Both the position numbers and the translations under genes were made by a program. 64,000 bases of DNA from Cytophagales bacterium (GTDB lineage Bacteria; Bacteroidota; Bacteroidia; Cytophagales; Cyclobacteriaceae), in contig JAFLBQ010000001.1 of NCBI GenBank assembly GCA_017303805.1, positions 744,001 to 808,000 on the forward strand, written 5' to 3'. Positions 42,764 through 51,679 of the stretch are shown piece by piece. A model generated the notes under the pieces. It was given only the letters and a program-made list of their open reading frames with translations. It searched no databases and was not told where the DNA came from. The number at the start of each line of letters is the position of its first letter. Position 1 is the stretch's first letter.

Positions 42764-44818
42764 ATGAATAAGATTACCATTGTCTGCATAATTTCCTTGC
42801 TTCCATTTGCGACCTATGCGCAAGACAAACTCAAGTCCATGCCTGGTTATGAGCAATACACCACAGTTGCCCCTCAAATTCGCTCCTCTATTAAGTCCGG
42901 AAATCTTTCGGTAACCTGGAGCGATGATGGTTCTGCTTTCGATTATGTGCAGGATAATAAACTGTACCGCTATTCCATTAAAACAAAAAAAGCAACTGTA
43001 GTTGGTGAGGCCCCAGTGTCCGACAGACGGATGCCCCCACGGCCCGTGCGCGGACGCCAATATGATTTCGCCAACTCGCCCGATGGCAAGTGGAAGGCTT
43101 TCACGAAAGATCGCAATATGTATTTGAGCGAAGCAAACGGAAGCAACCCGATAGTCATTACTACAGATGGCAACGAGCAAAACCAAATCAAGTATGGCAT
43201 TGCTACCTGGGTGTATGGCGAAGAGTTAGGCCAGAACACGGCCATGTGGTGGTCGCCCGATAGCAAAAGAATTGCCTTTTATAAGTTCGAAGAAAAGAAT
43301 GCGAAGAAATATTATGTATTGCTAAACCAGCTAAAACTGCAGGACTCATTAGAGATTGAGGCCTATCCGAAAGTGGGTGCGCTTAACCTGCCTGTAGATT
43401 TGATTGTGTATGATGTTGAAACCAAAAAGACAATCCCACTGGATATTAGGGATGGAAAGCCCTACCACGATGGAAACCTCGGCACCTATATCTATGGCGT
43501 GGATTGGACACCCGATGGAAAGGAATTGTTGTATCACAGCACGAATCGCAAGCAGGATATTATGGAGTACCGTGCGGCCGATCCGCTAACTGGTAAAAGC
43601 CGTACCGTGGTGCGTGAAGAGTGGCTGGCCAGCTTTACTAAAAACACTCCTGAGATCTATGTTCTCAAAGACGGTAAGCGATTTATCTGGGCTTCGGAGC
43701 GCACCGGGTTTAACAATTACTATTTATACGATTTCAATGGCAAGCTAATAAATGCAATTACCAGGCATCCTTTTGAAGTGGCGCGTATTGTAAAGGTAGA
43801 TGAAAAGGCAGGTGAACTTTACTACATGGCCCGTAGTGGCGATAACCACATGAAAATGCAACTGCATCGCGTAAAGCTGGATGGAACGAAAGATGCCCGC
43901 CTAACCAATCCTTTGTACAACCACACTGTAACGCTTTCACCTGATAATACTTATTTTATTGATGTGGCCGAAACTTACCACATCGCCCCTTTTACATCTT
44001 TGGTTGATGGTAAAGGGAAAGTTGTTGCTGAACTGGCCAAGAGCGACATGAGTAAGTTTGAAGAACTAGGCTTGAAGAAAGTAGAAGTATATACTTTCAC
44101 GTCAGCAGATGGGGTTACCCCATTGCATGGGGTAATTCATTTTCCTTCCAATTTTGATCCCACAAAAAAGTACCCGGTTATCTTGAGCAACTATGGCGGC
44201 CCCGCTACCAATGCATTTCGAGAGAACTTTACCTACCCCGATGCGCTTACCGAATTTGGATTTTTAGTTCTGAATATAGATGGACGCAATGCAGCTGGTA
44301 AGGGTAAGAAATTACTCGATCAACTTTATGGTAACCTTGGCTTTGTTGAGATGGATGATTTTGCTGCCGGTGTAAAGGCTCTTTACAATCGGCCCTACTT
44401 TGATAAAACCCGGGTAGGTGTGTATGGTACATCGTATGGAGGAACAACCGCGGCTACTTTGTTGCTCCGGTACCCGGATGTATTTCAGGCAGCAGTGGCG
44501 AACTCTGCCGTTACCGATTGGCGCAATTATGATAACATCTACACCGAACGGTTTATGAACACGCTGGAAAATAACAGGAAAGGATACGAAGCGTCCAGCC
44601 TGATGCCCATGGCTAAGAATCTGAAAGGTGAGTTGATGATTTTTTATGGTACAGCAGATAACAACGTACATCCTTCAAACTCCTTACAGTTGATTGATGC
44701 CTTACAAAAAGCGGGTAAGAGTTTTGAAGTGCAGCTTGCACCCGATGGCGGGCATGTGGCTATGAACCGCGACCGGATGATGGAGTTTTTTATACGGCAT
44801 CTGGTGTTGAAGAAGTAG
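42764..44818 (+). CDS. Dipeptidyl peptidase IV-type S9 serine peptidase
   Basis: 684 residues with a signal peptide (about 1-19, TYAQ). The N-terminal part is the eight-bladed propeller of the S9B family, with the substrate-N-terminus-binding double Glu in VYGEELGQNTAMWWSPD (about 148-164). The C-terminal alpha/beta-hydrolase domain has Ser557 (GTSYGG), Asp632 (TADNNVH) and His664 (GGHVAM). It removes X-Pro or X-Ala dipeptides in the periplasm. It has its own promoter; trmO follows 57 bases downstream across a small hairpin. Confidence 0.92.
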   Translation: MNKITIVCIISLLPFATYAQDKLKSMPGYEQYTTVAPQIRSSIKSGNLSVTWSDDGSAFDYVQDNKLYRYSIKTKKATVVGEAPVSDRRMPPRPVRGRQYDFANSPDGKWKAFTKDRNMYLSEANGSNPIVITTDGNEQNQIKYGIATWVYGEELGQNTAMWWSPDSKRIAFYKFEEKNAKKYYVLLNQLKLQDSLEIEAYPKVGALNLPVDLIVYDVETKKTIPLDIRDGKPYHDGNLGTYIYGVDWTPDGKELLYHSTNRKQDIMEYRAADPLTGKSRTVVREEWLASFTKNTPEIYVLKDGKRFIWASERTGFNNYYLYDFNGKLINAITRHPFEVARIVKVDEKAGELYYMARSGDNHMKMQLHRVKLDGTKDARLTNPLYNHTVTLSPDNTYFIDVAETYHIAPFTSLVDGKGKVVAELAKSDMSKFEELGLKKVEVYTFTSADGVTPLHGVIHFPSNFDPTKKYPVILSNYGGPATNAFRENFTYPDALTEFGFLVLNIDGRNAAGKGKKLLDQLYGNLGFVEMDDFAAGVKALYNRPYFDKTRVGVYGTSYGGTTAATLLLRYPDVFQAAVANSAVTDWRNYDNIYTERFMNTLENNRKGYEASSLMPMAKNLKGELMIFYGTADNNVHPSNSLQLIDALQKAGKSFEVQLAPDGGHVAMNRDRMMEFFIRHLVLKK

Positions 44819-44832
44819 CGATTCCAAGAGCG

Positions 44833-44850
44833 GGGTTGGTATGCCGACCC
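44833..44850 (+). repeat. Intercistronic hairpin between DPP-IV and trmO
   Basis: GGGTTGG-TATG-CCGACCC forms a 7-bp stem (one G-U pair) with a four-base loop, 14 bases after the peptidase stop. No U-run follows, so it is more likely an mRNA-stabilising or processing hairpin than a terminator. Confidence 0.45.
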
Positions 44851-44875
44851 TACCGATAAAAATAAAAGCAAGTTA

Positions 44876-45289
44876 ATGAGTAACGCTTACGCTCAGTTTC
44901 AATTTAAACCTATCGGAGTTATTCACTCCTCCTTAAAAAAATTATCGGATTGTCCCCGACAGGAAAGTGAGAATGCGCCAGAAGCAGTTATTGAAATATT
45001 TAAAGCATTTGAAGGAGCTGCCAGTCATTTACTTCCGGGTGATGAAGTGATCTTATTAACATGGTTGGATAAGGCTGACCGAAGTACGTTAACAACACAT
45101 CCCAGAAATGATTTGAATACGGAATTAACCGGTGTATTCTCAACTCGCTCGCCAGACCGACCCAACCCGGTAGGCTTGCATACTGTTAAAATAACGGAGA
45201 AGTTGGGTAATGGAACGTTTAAAGTATTAGCCTTGGATGTATTGGATGGTACTCCAATTGTGGATATCAAATCGGGGCCTGGTAAATAG
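44876..45289 (+). CDS. trmO: tRNA (N6-threonylcarbamoyladenosine37-N6)-methyltransferase, TsaA-like
   Basis: 137 residues with the TrmO/TsaA fold: FKPIGVIHS at the start, LPGDEVILLTWLDKADRS, GVFSTRSPDRPNPVGLHTVKI and VLALDVLDGTPIVDIK. It methylates t6A37 of some tRNAs using S-adenosylmethionine. It is at the short end for the family: the protein stops just after the DIK motif and has no C-terminal extension, and the usual DIKPY reads DIKSG. The active-site strands are present, so it is probably functional. Confidence 0.88.
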   Translation: MSNAYAQFQFKPIGVIHSSLKKLSDCPRQESENAPEAVIEIFKAFEGAASHLLPGDEVILLTWLDKADRSTLTTHPRNDLNTELTGVFSTRSPDRPNPVGLHTVKITEKLGNGTFKVLALDVLDGTPIVDIKSGPGK

Positions 45290-45302
45290 TGTTAAAGCGT
45301 TT

Positions 45303-45365
45303 GTTCGTGCCGCACGAACCACTTTCTATTCTTTCTTTGTCTTCGTTTCGTGCAGACACGAAACG
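45303..45365. repeat. Two adjacent hairpins downstream of trmO
   Basis: GTTCGTG-CCG-CACGAAC (45303-45319) and CGTTTCGTG-CAGA-CACGAAACG (45344-45365) are perfect stems of 7 and 9 bp sharing the TTCGTG/CACGAA core. They are separated by a pyrimidine-rich stretch. They could terminate transcription or be a small dispersed repeat; no long U-run follows either. Confidence 0.6.
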
Positions 45366-45737
45366 AGACTAAAGGGTTACTTGCATGGGTATATTCAAAA
45401 ATTAAAGCTTAGCTACCAACTCGATCATAATAGAATTGTGATTATCTAAAGTTAAGCAAGCATTCGTAGCAGGTTGAACCACGCTGGTGTATTGTACCCA
45501 AAAAACGCCTTTTACTGCAGAATAATCGTATTGTTCAGATCCAGCAATTTTTTACTCTGCAATTAAAAATACTTATAAATAAAGAAGTCTCTAATTTTAC
45601 TTGGTGTGTAAGTGTTCGATTAGTCGATGAAGAGTCTAAATAAGGGATAAATACTTTTGAAGTATTTTGGTATTGGGAATGGCCCGAAAAAGGCTCAAGT
45701 GCAGAAACAAAGAAATAAGTCAAATAAATAGTTCGAG
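45366..45737 (+). other. AT-rich gene-free stretch, possibly with a decayed reading frame
   Basis: No intact gene is supported. One plus-strand frame is open from 45470 for 57 codons, meets a single TAA at 45641-45643 and stays open for 24 more to 45716-45718 with tryptophan-rich coding-like sequence (FEVFWYWEWPEKG). This may be the remnant of a small gene. It has no start codon in front and no recognised family. Confidence 0.25.
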
Positions 45738-46676
45738 TTAACCTGCATTAAGACTTACGCTTTCCCCCAACTGCCATTCCTTTACTGAAGAAACCTTTAA
45801 TTCCAGACTTTTATACCCCATAGTAATAAGGTAATAACTTCCAAAATATTCCACTTTCGTAACCGCCCACTTACCGGTTTTCTTTTTGATGAGTTGCAAT
45901 TGTTCCGGTCTTAGAAATTTCCCTTTAAGGTTTACTTTTCCCAACACGCGCGCGAGTTTGGCATCAATAAGATTATACGCACCAAACAGGCGGGCCACAT
46001 ATTCGTTTTTTGGATGCTGATAAATTTGGTGCGGGGTTCCCTGCTGCACTATCGTACCTTTCTTTAACACTACTATCCGGTGCGCCCACGGCAACGTGTC
46101 TTCCGGGTGGTGTGCTACCAACACACACGTTACACCCAACTTAGTTCCAATATTAGCCACCACTTCTTTCAAGGTTGCTTTGAGGCCGGTGTCCAAATGC
46201 GAATAGGGTTCATCCAACAATAATACCTCGGGGTGCGTTAGCAACAATCGCGCAATGGCAATGCGTTGTTTCTCGCCACCCGAAAGCTGATCGGTCTTTC
46301 GCGTAAGCAGGTGCTTGATTTTACAAACAGCAATAATGTTGCGCTTGCGCCATTCCGTTACCGCGCTGGCATAAGTAAGCACTTGCTCCACCCGTAAAAA
46401 TTTGGGTAACTCAAAGTGTTGCGATAGGTAAGCTATCTGCGGATGTCCGGCAACCAGGTTTTCAGCTGGACCTTTTACAAGCTGACCGCCAAGTGTAACC
46501 TGCCCGCTATCGGGTTGTTCAAGCCCGGCAATAATTCGCAGCAAGGTACTTTTGCCTGAGCCGGTTTCACCGGCAATTACAAGGTTTTCAGATTTTCCAA
46601 TTTCGAAGGCGATGTTGTTCAGAACCTTCCCAAATTCTGTAGTTTTCGAAATTTTACTTATAACAAGTAACGGCAT
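45738..46676 (-). CDS. ABC transporter ATP-binding protein (importer type, no permease nearby)
   Basis: 312 residues from ATG 46676. Walker A GETGSGKST (about 35-43), signature LSGGEKQRIAIARLL, Walker B VLLLDEPYSHLD and the H-loop AHHPEDTL are intact. The C-terminal 70 residues (FLRPEQLQLIKKK..KVEYFGSYYLI) resemble the TOBE-like regulatory domain of CysA/PotA/ModC ATPases. It starts a single base after the stop of the PLD-family gene, implying translational coupling. No permease or binding-protein gene is adjacent, so it must pair with components encoded elsewhere. Confidence 0.87.
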   Translation of the reverse strand: MPLLVISKISKTTEFGKVLNNIAFEIGKSENLVIAGETGSGKSTLLRIIAGLEQPDSGQVTLGGQLVKGPAENLVAGHPQIAYLSQHFELPKFLRVEQVLTYASAVTEWRKRNIIAVCKIKHLLTRKTDQLSGGEKQRIAIARLLLTHPEVLLLDEPYSHLDTGLKATLKEVVANIGTKLGVTCVLVAHHPEDTLPWAHRIVVLKKGTIVQQGTPHQIYQHPKNEYVARLFGAYNLIDAKLARVLGKVNLKGKFLRPEQLQLIKKKTGKWAVTKVEYFGSYYLITMGYKSLELKVSSVKEWQLGESVSLNAG

Positions 46677-46677
46677 G

Positions 46678-47361
46678 TTATTCAAAGATAGCGAGCAAAT
46701 TCCATAGTTGATCGAACTCCTTAGCGAAAGATTTAATAACACCACCTTCACGGGTTAGCAAAATGTTTTCATGATTAAACCGCGCTGCACTGCGTGTCCA
46801 ATTGTAGCTGCCGGTAATTAACGCTTTGCTGTCTGCGATCATGAACTTATGATGCATGTGGTTGGCGGTTCGGTCTATGCGTACGGGAATGCCCTCCCCT
46901 GCCAACTGTTCAATGTCCGAGCCTTCGTCTAATAATTTGTCGTTATCGGTAATGATTTTAACCTGTACACCCCGCTTGTGCGAATCGAGTATGGCCGAAG
47001 TGATGGTATCGTCACTGATTGTAAAAACGCAAATCTGTAGTAGGCTTATTGCTTGCCGGATTTGCTGAATGATAATGTTCTTGCATGCATCGCCCGGACT
47101 AAAGTACGCATCCGAATTGGGCGCCTTCGGGGTTGTATTCATTAGCGCGCTTGTTGCATCGCGAATCCACTCAACTATAAATTTATAATTTTCGGGAGTA
47201 GCCTTTTGTTCAGCGAGTTCAAATATCTGGCTCCGTAAAAAAGCAAGTTGTTGCTCGCTGGGTTTTACCTCATCAATTATTTCACGAAGCGATTTACGCT
47301 CGGACTTTGAGAAAAACTGATCTTCGATGCTGAGTTTTAAAAAGTCAATTACAGGTTGCAT
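46678..47361 (-). CDS. Phospholipase-D-like (single HKD) protein with N-terminal helical domain
   Basis: 227 residues from ATG 47361; a longer frame upstream lacks conserved-looking sequence. Residues 1-75 are helical and of unknown family. About 85-225 is one PLDc domain with one HKD motif: His170-x-Lys172-x4-Asp177, followed by LITGSYNWTRSA. Single-HKD proteins act as homodimers, often as nucleases (Nuc type) and sometimes as phospholipases. There is no signal peptide, so it is likely cytoplasmic. It is co-transcribed with an orphan ABC ATPase, an unusual pairing. Confidence 0.83.
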   Translation of the reverse strand: MQPVIDFLKLSIEDQFFSKSERKSLREIIDEVKPSEQQLAFLRSQIFELAEQKATPENYKFIVEWIRDATSALMNTTPKAPNSDAYFSPGDACKNIIIQQIRQAISLLQICVFTISDDTITSAILDSHKRGVQVKIITDNDKLLDEGSDIEQLAGEGIPVRIDRTANHMHHKFMIADSKALITGSYNWTRSAARFNHENILLTREGGVIKSFAKEFDQLWNLLAIFE

Positions 47362-47459
47362 GCGGGTGTTGGTAGTGTGGCAAAAGACGTGAATTTTACA
47401 ATGAAAAACTTTAATAATTCGCTTCCCTGAAGAATCTATTTTAAAGTGCCGGGTAAGCA

Positions 47460-47490
47460 TTTGGGCGCCCAACTTTATCTAATATCTTTG
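47460..47490 (+). promoter_or_regulatory. Complete Bacteroidota promoter of the ABC-F/greB unit
   Basis: TTTG (47460-47463, -33 element), 19 bases, then TATCTTTG (47483-47490, -7 element): a full consensus promoter. The ATG at 47513 leaves a leader of about 16 bases. It is divergent from the PLD/ABC pair. Confidence 0.72.
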
Positions 47491-47512
47491 CCCCCTTTAT
47501 TTTTAAGATCTT

Positions 47513-49150
47513 ATGATTTCGGTTGACGCAGTAACAGTTGAATTTAATGGTTCGGCTCTTTTCAGTGACATTACTTTTAATATTAACGAAAACGATCGCA
47601 TAGCCCTGATGGGCAAGAATGGTGCAGGTAAATCTACGCTGCTAAAAATTATTGCCGGAAAGAATAAACCTACCCGTGGCAAGGTATCGGCCCCGAAGGA
47701 TGCCGTGATTGCCTATCTGCCGCAGCACTTGCTTACCGAAGATGATTGTTCGGTGTTTGAAGAAACCTGCAAGGCATTCTCTAAAATTCATGGGATGAAA
47801 TCCCGGATTGATGAGTTGAACCATCAACTGGAAACCCGTACCGACTACGAGTCGGATGAATACGCGAAGATAATAGAAGAAGTATCGGAGTTGAGCGAGA
47901 AATTCTACTCGATTGAAGAGATTAACTACGATGCAGAGATTGAAAAGACGTTGATGGGCCTCGGCTTTGAGCGCAGCGACTTTACCCGACCCACCAAAGA
48001 ATACAGCGGGGGCTGGCGCATGCGCATCGAGCTGGCTAAAATCCTGTTGCAAAAACCCGATTTGATTTTACTGGACGAACCTACCAACCACCTCGACATT
48101 GAATCGGTACAGTGGCTGGAAGAATTTTTAAAGACCGGTGCTAAGGCTGTGATTGTAATTAGCCACGATAAAACCTTTGTAGATAATCTTACCAACCGCA
48201 CCATTGAAGTAACCATGGGCCGGATTTACGATTATAAGACCAACTACTCGCATTACCTGCAACTTCGTAAAGAGAGGCGCGAGCAACAACAAAAACATTA
48301 TGACGATCAGCAGAAGGAGATTGCAGATATAACTGCGTTTATCGAACGCTTTAAAGGAACCTATTCTAAAACGCTGCAGGTACAATCGCGCGTAAAAATG
48401 CTGGAGAAAATCGAGATCGTACAGGTAGATGAGATGGATACTTCCGCACTCAATTTAAAATTTCCGCCTGCACCCCGCTCAGGTAATTACCCGGTTATTG
48501 CCGATGGACTGACAAAATCATATGGCGATCATCTCGTTTTCAAAGATGCTTCGATGACCATTGCGCGGGGCGAAAAGGTTGCCTTTGTTGGTAAGAATGG
48601 CGAAGGAAAATCGACCATGATAAAAGCCATTATGGGTGAGATTGAGTATGAAGGTAAACTGCAGGTAGGCCATAATAGTATGATCGGGTACTTTGCCCAA
48701 AACCAGGCTTCGTTGCTCGATGAAAGCTTAACCGTTTTTGAAACTATTGATCAGGTGGCTCAAGGAGATATACGAACCCGGATCAAAGACATGCTGGGCG
48801 CCTTTATGTTCAGTGGCGATAACATCGATAAAAAAGTGAAGGTACTTTCTGGCGGAGAGAAAACCCGGTTGGCCATGTTAAAGTTGCTATTGCAGCCGGT
48901 TAACCTGTTGATTTTGGATGAACCCACCAATCATCTTGATATAAAAACAAAAGATATTCTGAAAGATGCCTTGCTGGCTTTTGATGGTACCTTAATTCTT
49001 GTTTCGCACGATCGGGATTTTTTGGATGGGCTGGCACAAAAAGTATTTGAGTTTGGAAACAAACGCGTGCGCGAACATTTTGAAGACATTAATGGATTTC
49101 TGCGCAACAAGAAGCTCGAGAACTTAAAGGAGATTGAACGGAAAGTGTAA
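47513..49150 (+). CDS. ABC-F family ATPase (ribosome-associated, YbiT/Uup-like)
   Basis: 545 residues with two ABC modules and no membrane segment. Module 1: Walker A GKNGAGKST (about 35-43), signature YSGGWRMR, DEPTNHLD. Module 2: GKNGEGKST, LSGGEKTRLAML, DEPTNHLD. They are joined by a charged helical P-site tRNA-interaction linker (about 240-300, RKERREQQQKHYDDQQ). ABC-F proteins bind the ribosomal E site and relieve stalled translation; some give antibiotic resistance. No resistance subtype is evident. It is followed by greB in the same direction. Confidence 0.92.
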   Translation: MISVDAVTVEFNGSALFSDITFNINENDRIALMGKNGAGKSTLLKIIAGKNKPTRGKVSAPKDAVIAYLPQHLLTEDDCSVFEETCKAFSKIHGMKSRIDELNHQLETRTDYESDEYAKIIEEVSELSEKFYSIEEINYDAEIEKTLMGLGFERSDFTRPTKEYSGGWRMRIELAKILLQKPDLILLDEPTNHLDIESVQWLEEFLKTGAKAVIVISHDKTFVDNLTNRTIEVTMGRIYDYKTNYSHYLQLRKERREQQQKHYDDQQKEIADITAFIERFKGTYSKTLQVQSRVKMLEKIEIVQVDEMDTSALNLKFPPAPRSGNYPVIADGLTKSYGDHLVFKDASMTIARGEKVAFVGKNGEGKSTMIKAIMGEIEYEGKLQVGHNSMIGYFAQNQASLLDESLTVFETIDQVAQGDIRTRIKDMLGAFMFSGDNIDKKVKVLSGGEKTRLAMLKLLLQPVNLLILDEPTNHLDIKTKDILKDALLAFDGTLILVSHDRDFLDGLAQKVFEFGNKRVREHFEDINGFLRNKKLENLKEIERKV

Positions 49151-49199
49151 ATTTTACAGCTGCTGAGGCTGCTCCACAGTTTATTAAACTTCACCGAGC

Positions 49200-49673
49200 A
49201 TGAAAACACCCTTAATTACTCCTGAAGGTTTGGAAAAATTGAAAGCTGAGCTGGACCATCTGTGGCGGGTGGAGCGGCCCGATACTACAGCCAAGGTATC
49301 TTGGGCTGCCAGCCTGGGCGATCGTTCTGAAAATGCCGACTACCACTATAACAAGAAACGGTTACGCGAAATTGACAAGCGTATTCTGTATTTACGAAAA
49401 TGTGTAACTGAGCTGAAGGTAGTACACTACTCGCCTTTTCAGGAAGGGAAAGTAATGTTTGGTGCCTGGGTAGAGATAGAAAATGACAAAGGCATGAAGA
49501 ATCGGTTTCGAATTGTGGGTGGCGAAGAACTTATTGGAAGGAAGGATTACATTTCGATGGACTCGCCCATGGCGCAGGCGCTTTTAAAAAAAGAAGTAGG
49601 CGATGAAGTTATTGTTAAAACTCCTACCAGAGATTTTGTCTGGCGCATTGTGCGGATCGAGTATCAACCTTAA
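49200..49673 (+). CDS. greB: Transcription elongation factor GreB
   Basis: 157 residues. The N-terminal coiled coil carries LITPEGLEKLKAELDHLW and the acidic tip LGDRSENADYHYNKKRLREID, which inserts in the RNA polymerase secondary channel to stimulate transcript cleavage. The C-terminal FKBP-like domain (about 80-157) has FGAWVEIEN, DYISMDSPMAQALLKKEVGDEV. The YNKKRLREID variant is the GreB rather than GreA type. It lies 49 bases after the ABC-F gene and may be co-transcribed with it. Confidence 0.93.
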   Translation: MKTPLITPEGLEKLKAELDHLWRVERPDTTAKVSWAASLGDRSENADYHYNKKRLREIDKRILYLRKCVTELKVVHYSPFQEGKVMFGAWVEIENDKGMKNRFRIVGGEELIGRKDYISMDSPMAQALLKKEVGDEVIVKTPTRDFVWRIVRIEYQP

Positions 49674-49854
49674 GCCTTCAAATCATTTCGGAGTAATCCA
49701 TTCTAATTTTTTGAATAGGTAGTCCCGGGACTACAATATAGAATTGATGAAATGTGCGCCCGAACAAAGAATCCCGAACGATAAACACTTTGAACAGCAG
49801 TCTGTATTCTTCGCCCCTTCTCAAGCCATTCGGCTAAGGATTGCGTTCACGCAC

Positions 49855-50610
49855 TCACCGCCCTGCTTTCCGGCACTCTACCAACCAATCCCACGGATAA
49901 GGTGAGCCTAATCCCTTTGGTGGCTTTGCTAACTCCGTGTTCCAATCGTATTCTAATTTTTCAAGCCTTGTAATTGTAAATCCGGCTTGTGGTAAAACTA
50001 CTTCCAGCTCCGATGCCGAGTAATGCTTGGTGGGCACATTGTCGATGTGTACAATGCCTTGCAGCAGATCGCGCTTACTGCCTTTAAAGTAATGGAATTC
50101 ATGCACGGGTATGTTGGCTGCCGGCACCCCTTCCTTAGCATACAGTTGTATCAACTGCCACGAGGAGAACAAAGCTGAATCCAACGCGGGCAAAACAAAC
50201 AAAGCTGTGCCTTCCGGTTTTAGTGATCGAGCTACACTTTTAAATGCCCGGGTGTTTTTGGTTAAATCAGGAAACATGATAACGTTGCAACAAAAAGCAA
50301 AATCAGCTTTGGTTGCACGTAGTTCTCGGGTAACATCGTGCACGCGCAGTGTAACATTGGAATAATTACGCGCGGCAGCTTGTTGTAGCAGGCCTTTGGA
50401 AATATCTACACCCAGCACATTTTTAAAGACAGGTGCAAGGTAAGGTAGCGATTTGCCATTGCCACAGCCAAAGTCGATAGCCGATTTGGTTAATGAAGCA
50501 TGCTTCTTAATGTAGCGTGGCAGTTTTTTGAATTTATCGCTCGCATATACATCGAAGATTTCGTTGTTGTATTCCGGTGCGAGTTTCTCCCAATGTTTTT
50601 TTTCGTTCAT
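49855..50610 (-). CDS. SAM-dependent class I methyltransferase
   Basis: 251 residues from ATG 50610 (an ATG at 50628 would add six residues from inside a tandem repeat). The SAM-binding motif I is AIDFGCGNGKSLPYL (about 47-61), followed by VLGVDISKGLL and a DFAFCCNVIMFP post-I segment. The second half (FVLPALDSALFSSWQLIQLY, SASELEVVLPQAGF) resembles small-molecule or ubiquinone-type methyltransferases. No partner enzyme is adjacent, and the target cannot be named. A 14-bp tandem repeat lies in its leader. Confidence 0.82.
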   Translation of the reverse strand: MNEKKHWEKLAPEYNNEIFDVYASDKFKKLPRYIKKHASLTKSAIDFGCGNGKSLPYLAPVFKNVLGVDISKGLLQQAAARNYSNVTLRVHDVTRELRATKADFAFCCNVIMFPDLTKNTRAFKSVARSLKPEGTALFVLPALDSALFSSWQLIQLYAKEGVPAANIPVHEFHYFKGSKRDLLQGIVHIDNVPTKHYSASELEVVLPQAGFTITRLEKLEYDWNTELAKPPKGLGSPYPWDWLVECRKAGR

Positions 50611-50614
50611 GGTT

Positions 50615-50642
50615 AGTCTTGAGTACATAGTCTTGAGTACAT
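50615..50642. repeat. 14-bp tandem duplication in the methyltransferase leader
   Basis: AGTCTTGAGTACAT occurs twice in a row (50615-50628, 50629-50642) and a third copy begins (AGTCTT). On the minus strand each unit supplies an ATG: the proximal one (50628) is in frame with the methyltransferase, while the distal one (50642) opens a nine-codon frame ending in TAA at 50613-50615. Confidence 0.7.
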
Positions 50643-50659
50643 AGTCTTTAGACCTGGCA

Positions 50660-51607
50660 TTACCGATCTAAGGTTAATTGCTTTACAATCTCTTTCATCG
50701 GCCGCACGCTATGCACATGTTCAATTGCAGGCCCAGCACACCAAACAGTTTTATAAGTTGCACTAAAAGCAGCTTTCTCTACCTGCTTCATTCCTTTCCA
50801 GGCTATTAAAAGCTTTACATACTTTTTTAATCGTTTGTTATTATTGAGTAAACGCTCCAGCCAGGTGGCTTTGGTGCCCAGTTGTTGTACATACGGAGTG
50901 TTAATAACCGTAAGCGGAGAACCCGAAAGTTTACTGGTCATCACAATATCCTTCGCTGTATAATCAATCATGGCTTGTTTGTATTCGGCCGAAACATCGG
51001 CTTCATGGCAAGCAATAAAAATAGTACCAACCGAAACTCCGGCTGCACCCCAACTCATTACTTCGTCAATATCTTTTTTGAAAGCAATGCCACCTGCCGA
51101 GATAACCGGCAGGCTACAGTTTTGGGTTAAAAGTGTAACCAGTTCTTTGGGCGAAACCTTTCCTGCATGGCCTCCGGCCTGGTTATTCACGGCTACCAAC
51201 GCATCCGCGCCAAGTGCTTCTACTTTTTTGGCATACGCAAGATCTACTACATCGCAAAAGACTTTAATACCTGCAGGTTTACATTGTTCTATTACCTCTT
51301 GCGGACTGCCCAACGAAGTAATAATAAAATCCACCTTAAGCTCTACCAATGTTTTGAGCTGGTCTTTGTACTTCAGGTTAGACTTGTTTACGATAAGGTT
51401 AACCCCGAAAGGTTTACTTGAATGGGCTTTTATCTCCTGAATGGCTTCACGTAATTCTTTATCAGTACGATAGTTAAGTGCCGGAAAGGCTGCCGTAATC
51501 CCACTGTCCAATGCTGCTTTAATCATCTTGGTGTTGGAGATCAAAAACATGGGCGCCACCAGGATGGGATAGTCGATGCCTAAAAGTTTATCAAGTGTGA
51601 TAGCCAT
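50660..51607 (-). CDS. Nitronate monooxygenase / FMN-dependent 2-nitropropane dioxygenase family
   Basis: A 315-residue TIM-barrel flavoenzyme. The N-terminal LLGIDYPILVAPMFLIS, AVNNQAGGHAGK, LPVISAGGIAFKKDIDEVMSWGAAGVSVGTIFIACHEADVS are standard FMN-binding and active-site segments; the His in GGHAGK corresponds to the catalytic base. The family oxidises nitronates or acts in fatty-acid synthesis (FabK-like); the AGGHAGK form favours nitronate monooxygenase. It is followed by the methyltransferase on the same strand, with a 49-base gap containing the tandem repeat. Confidence 0.85.
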   Translation of the reverse strand: MAITLDKLLGIDYPILVAPMFLISNTKMIKAALDSGITAAFPALNYRTDKELREAIQEIKAHSSKPFGVNLIVNKSNLKYKDQLKTLVELKVDFIITSLGSPQEVIEQCKPAGIKVFCDVVDLAYAKKVEALGADALVAVNNQAGGHAGKVSPKELVTLLTQNCSLPVISAGGIAFKKDIDEVMSWGAAGVSVGTIFIACHEADVSAEYKQAMIDYTAKDIVMTSKLSGSPLTVINTPYVQQLGTKATWLERLLNNNKRLKKYVKLLIAWKGMKQVEKAAFSATYKTVWCAGPAIEHVHSVRPMKEIVKQLTLDR

Positions 51608-51679
51608 GGTTGTAGTTTAATGCGGGAAGATCAATAAAATACTACTAAAAACCACGCGGCTACCAGACGGTAATCATTT

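Noticed and set aside
46678-47361. PLD-family protein and ABC ATPase considered as an anti-phage defence pair
   Set aside because: The ATPase is of transporter type with a TOBE-like tail, and no other defence genes or mobile elements are nearby.
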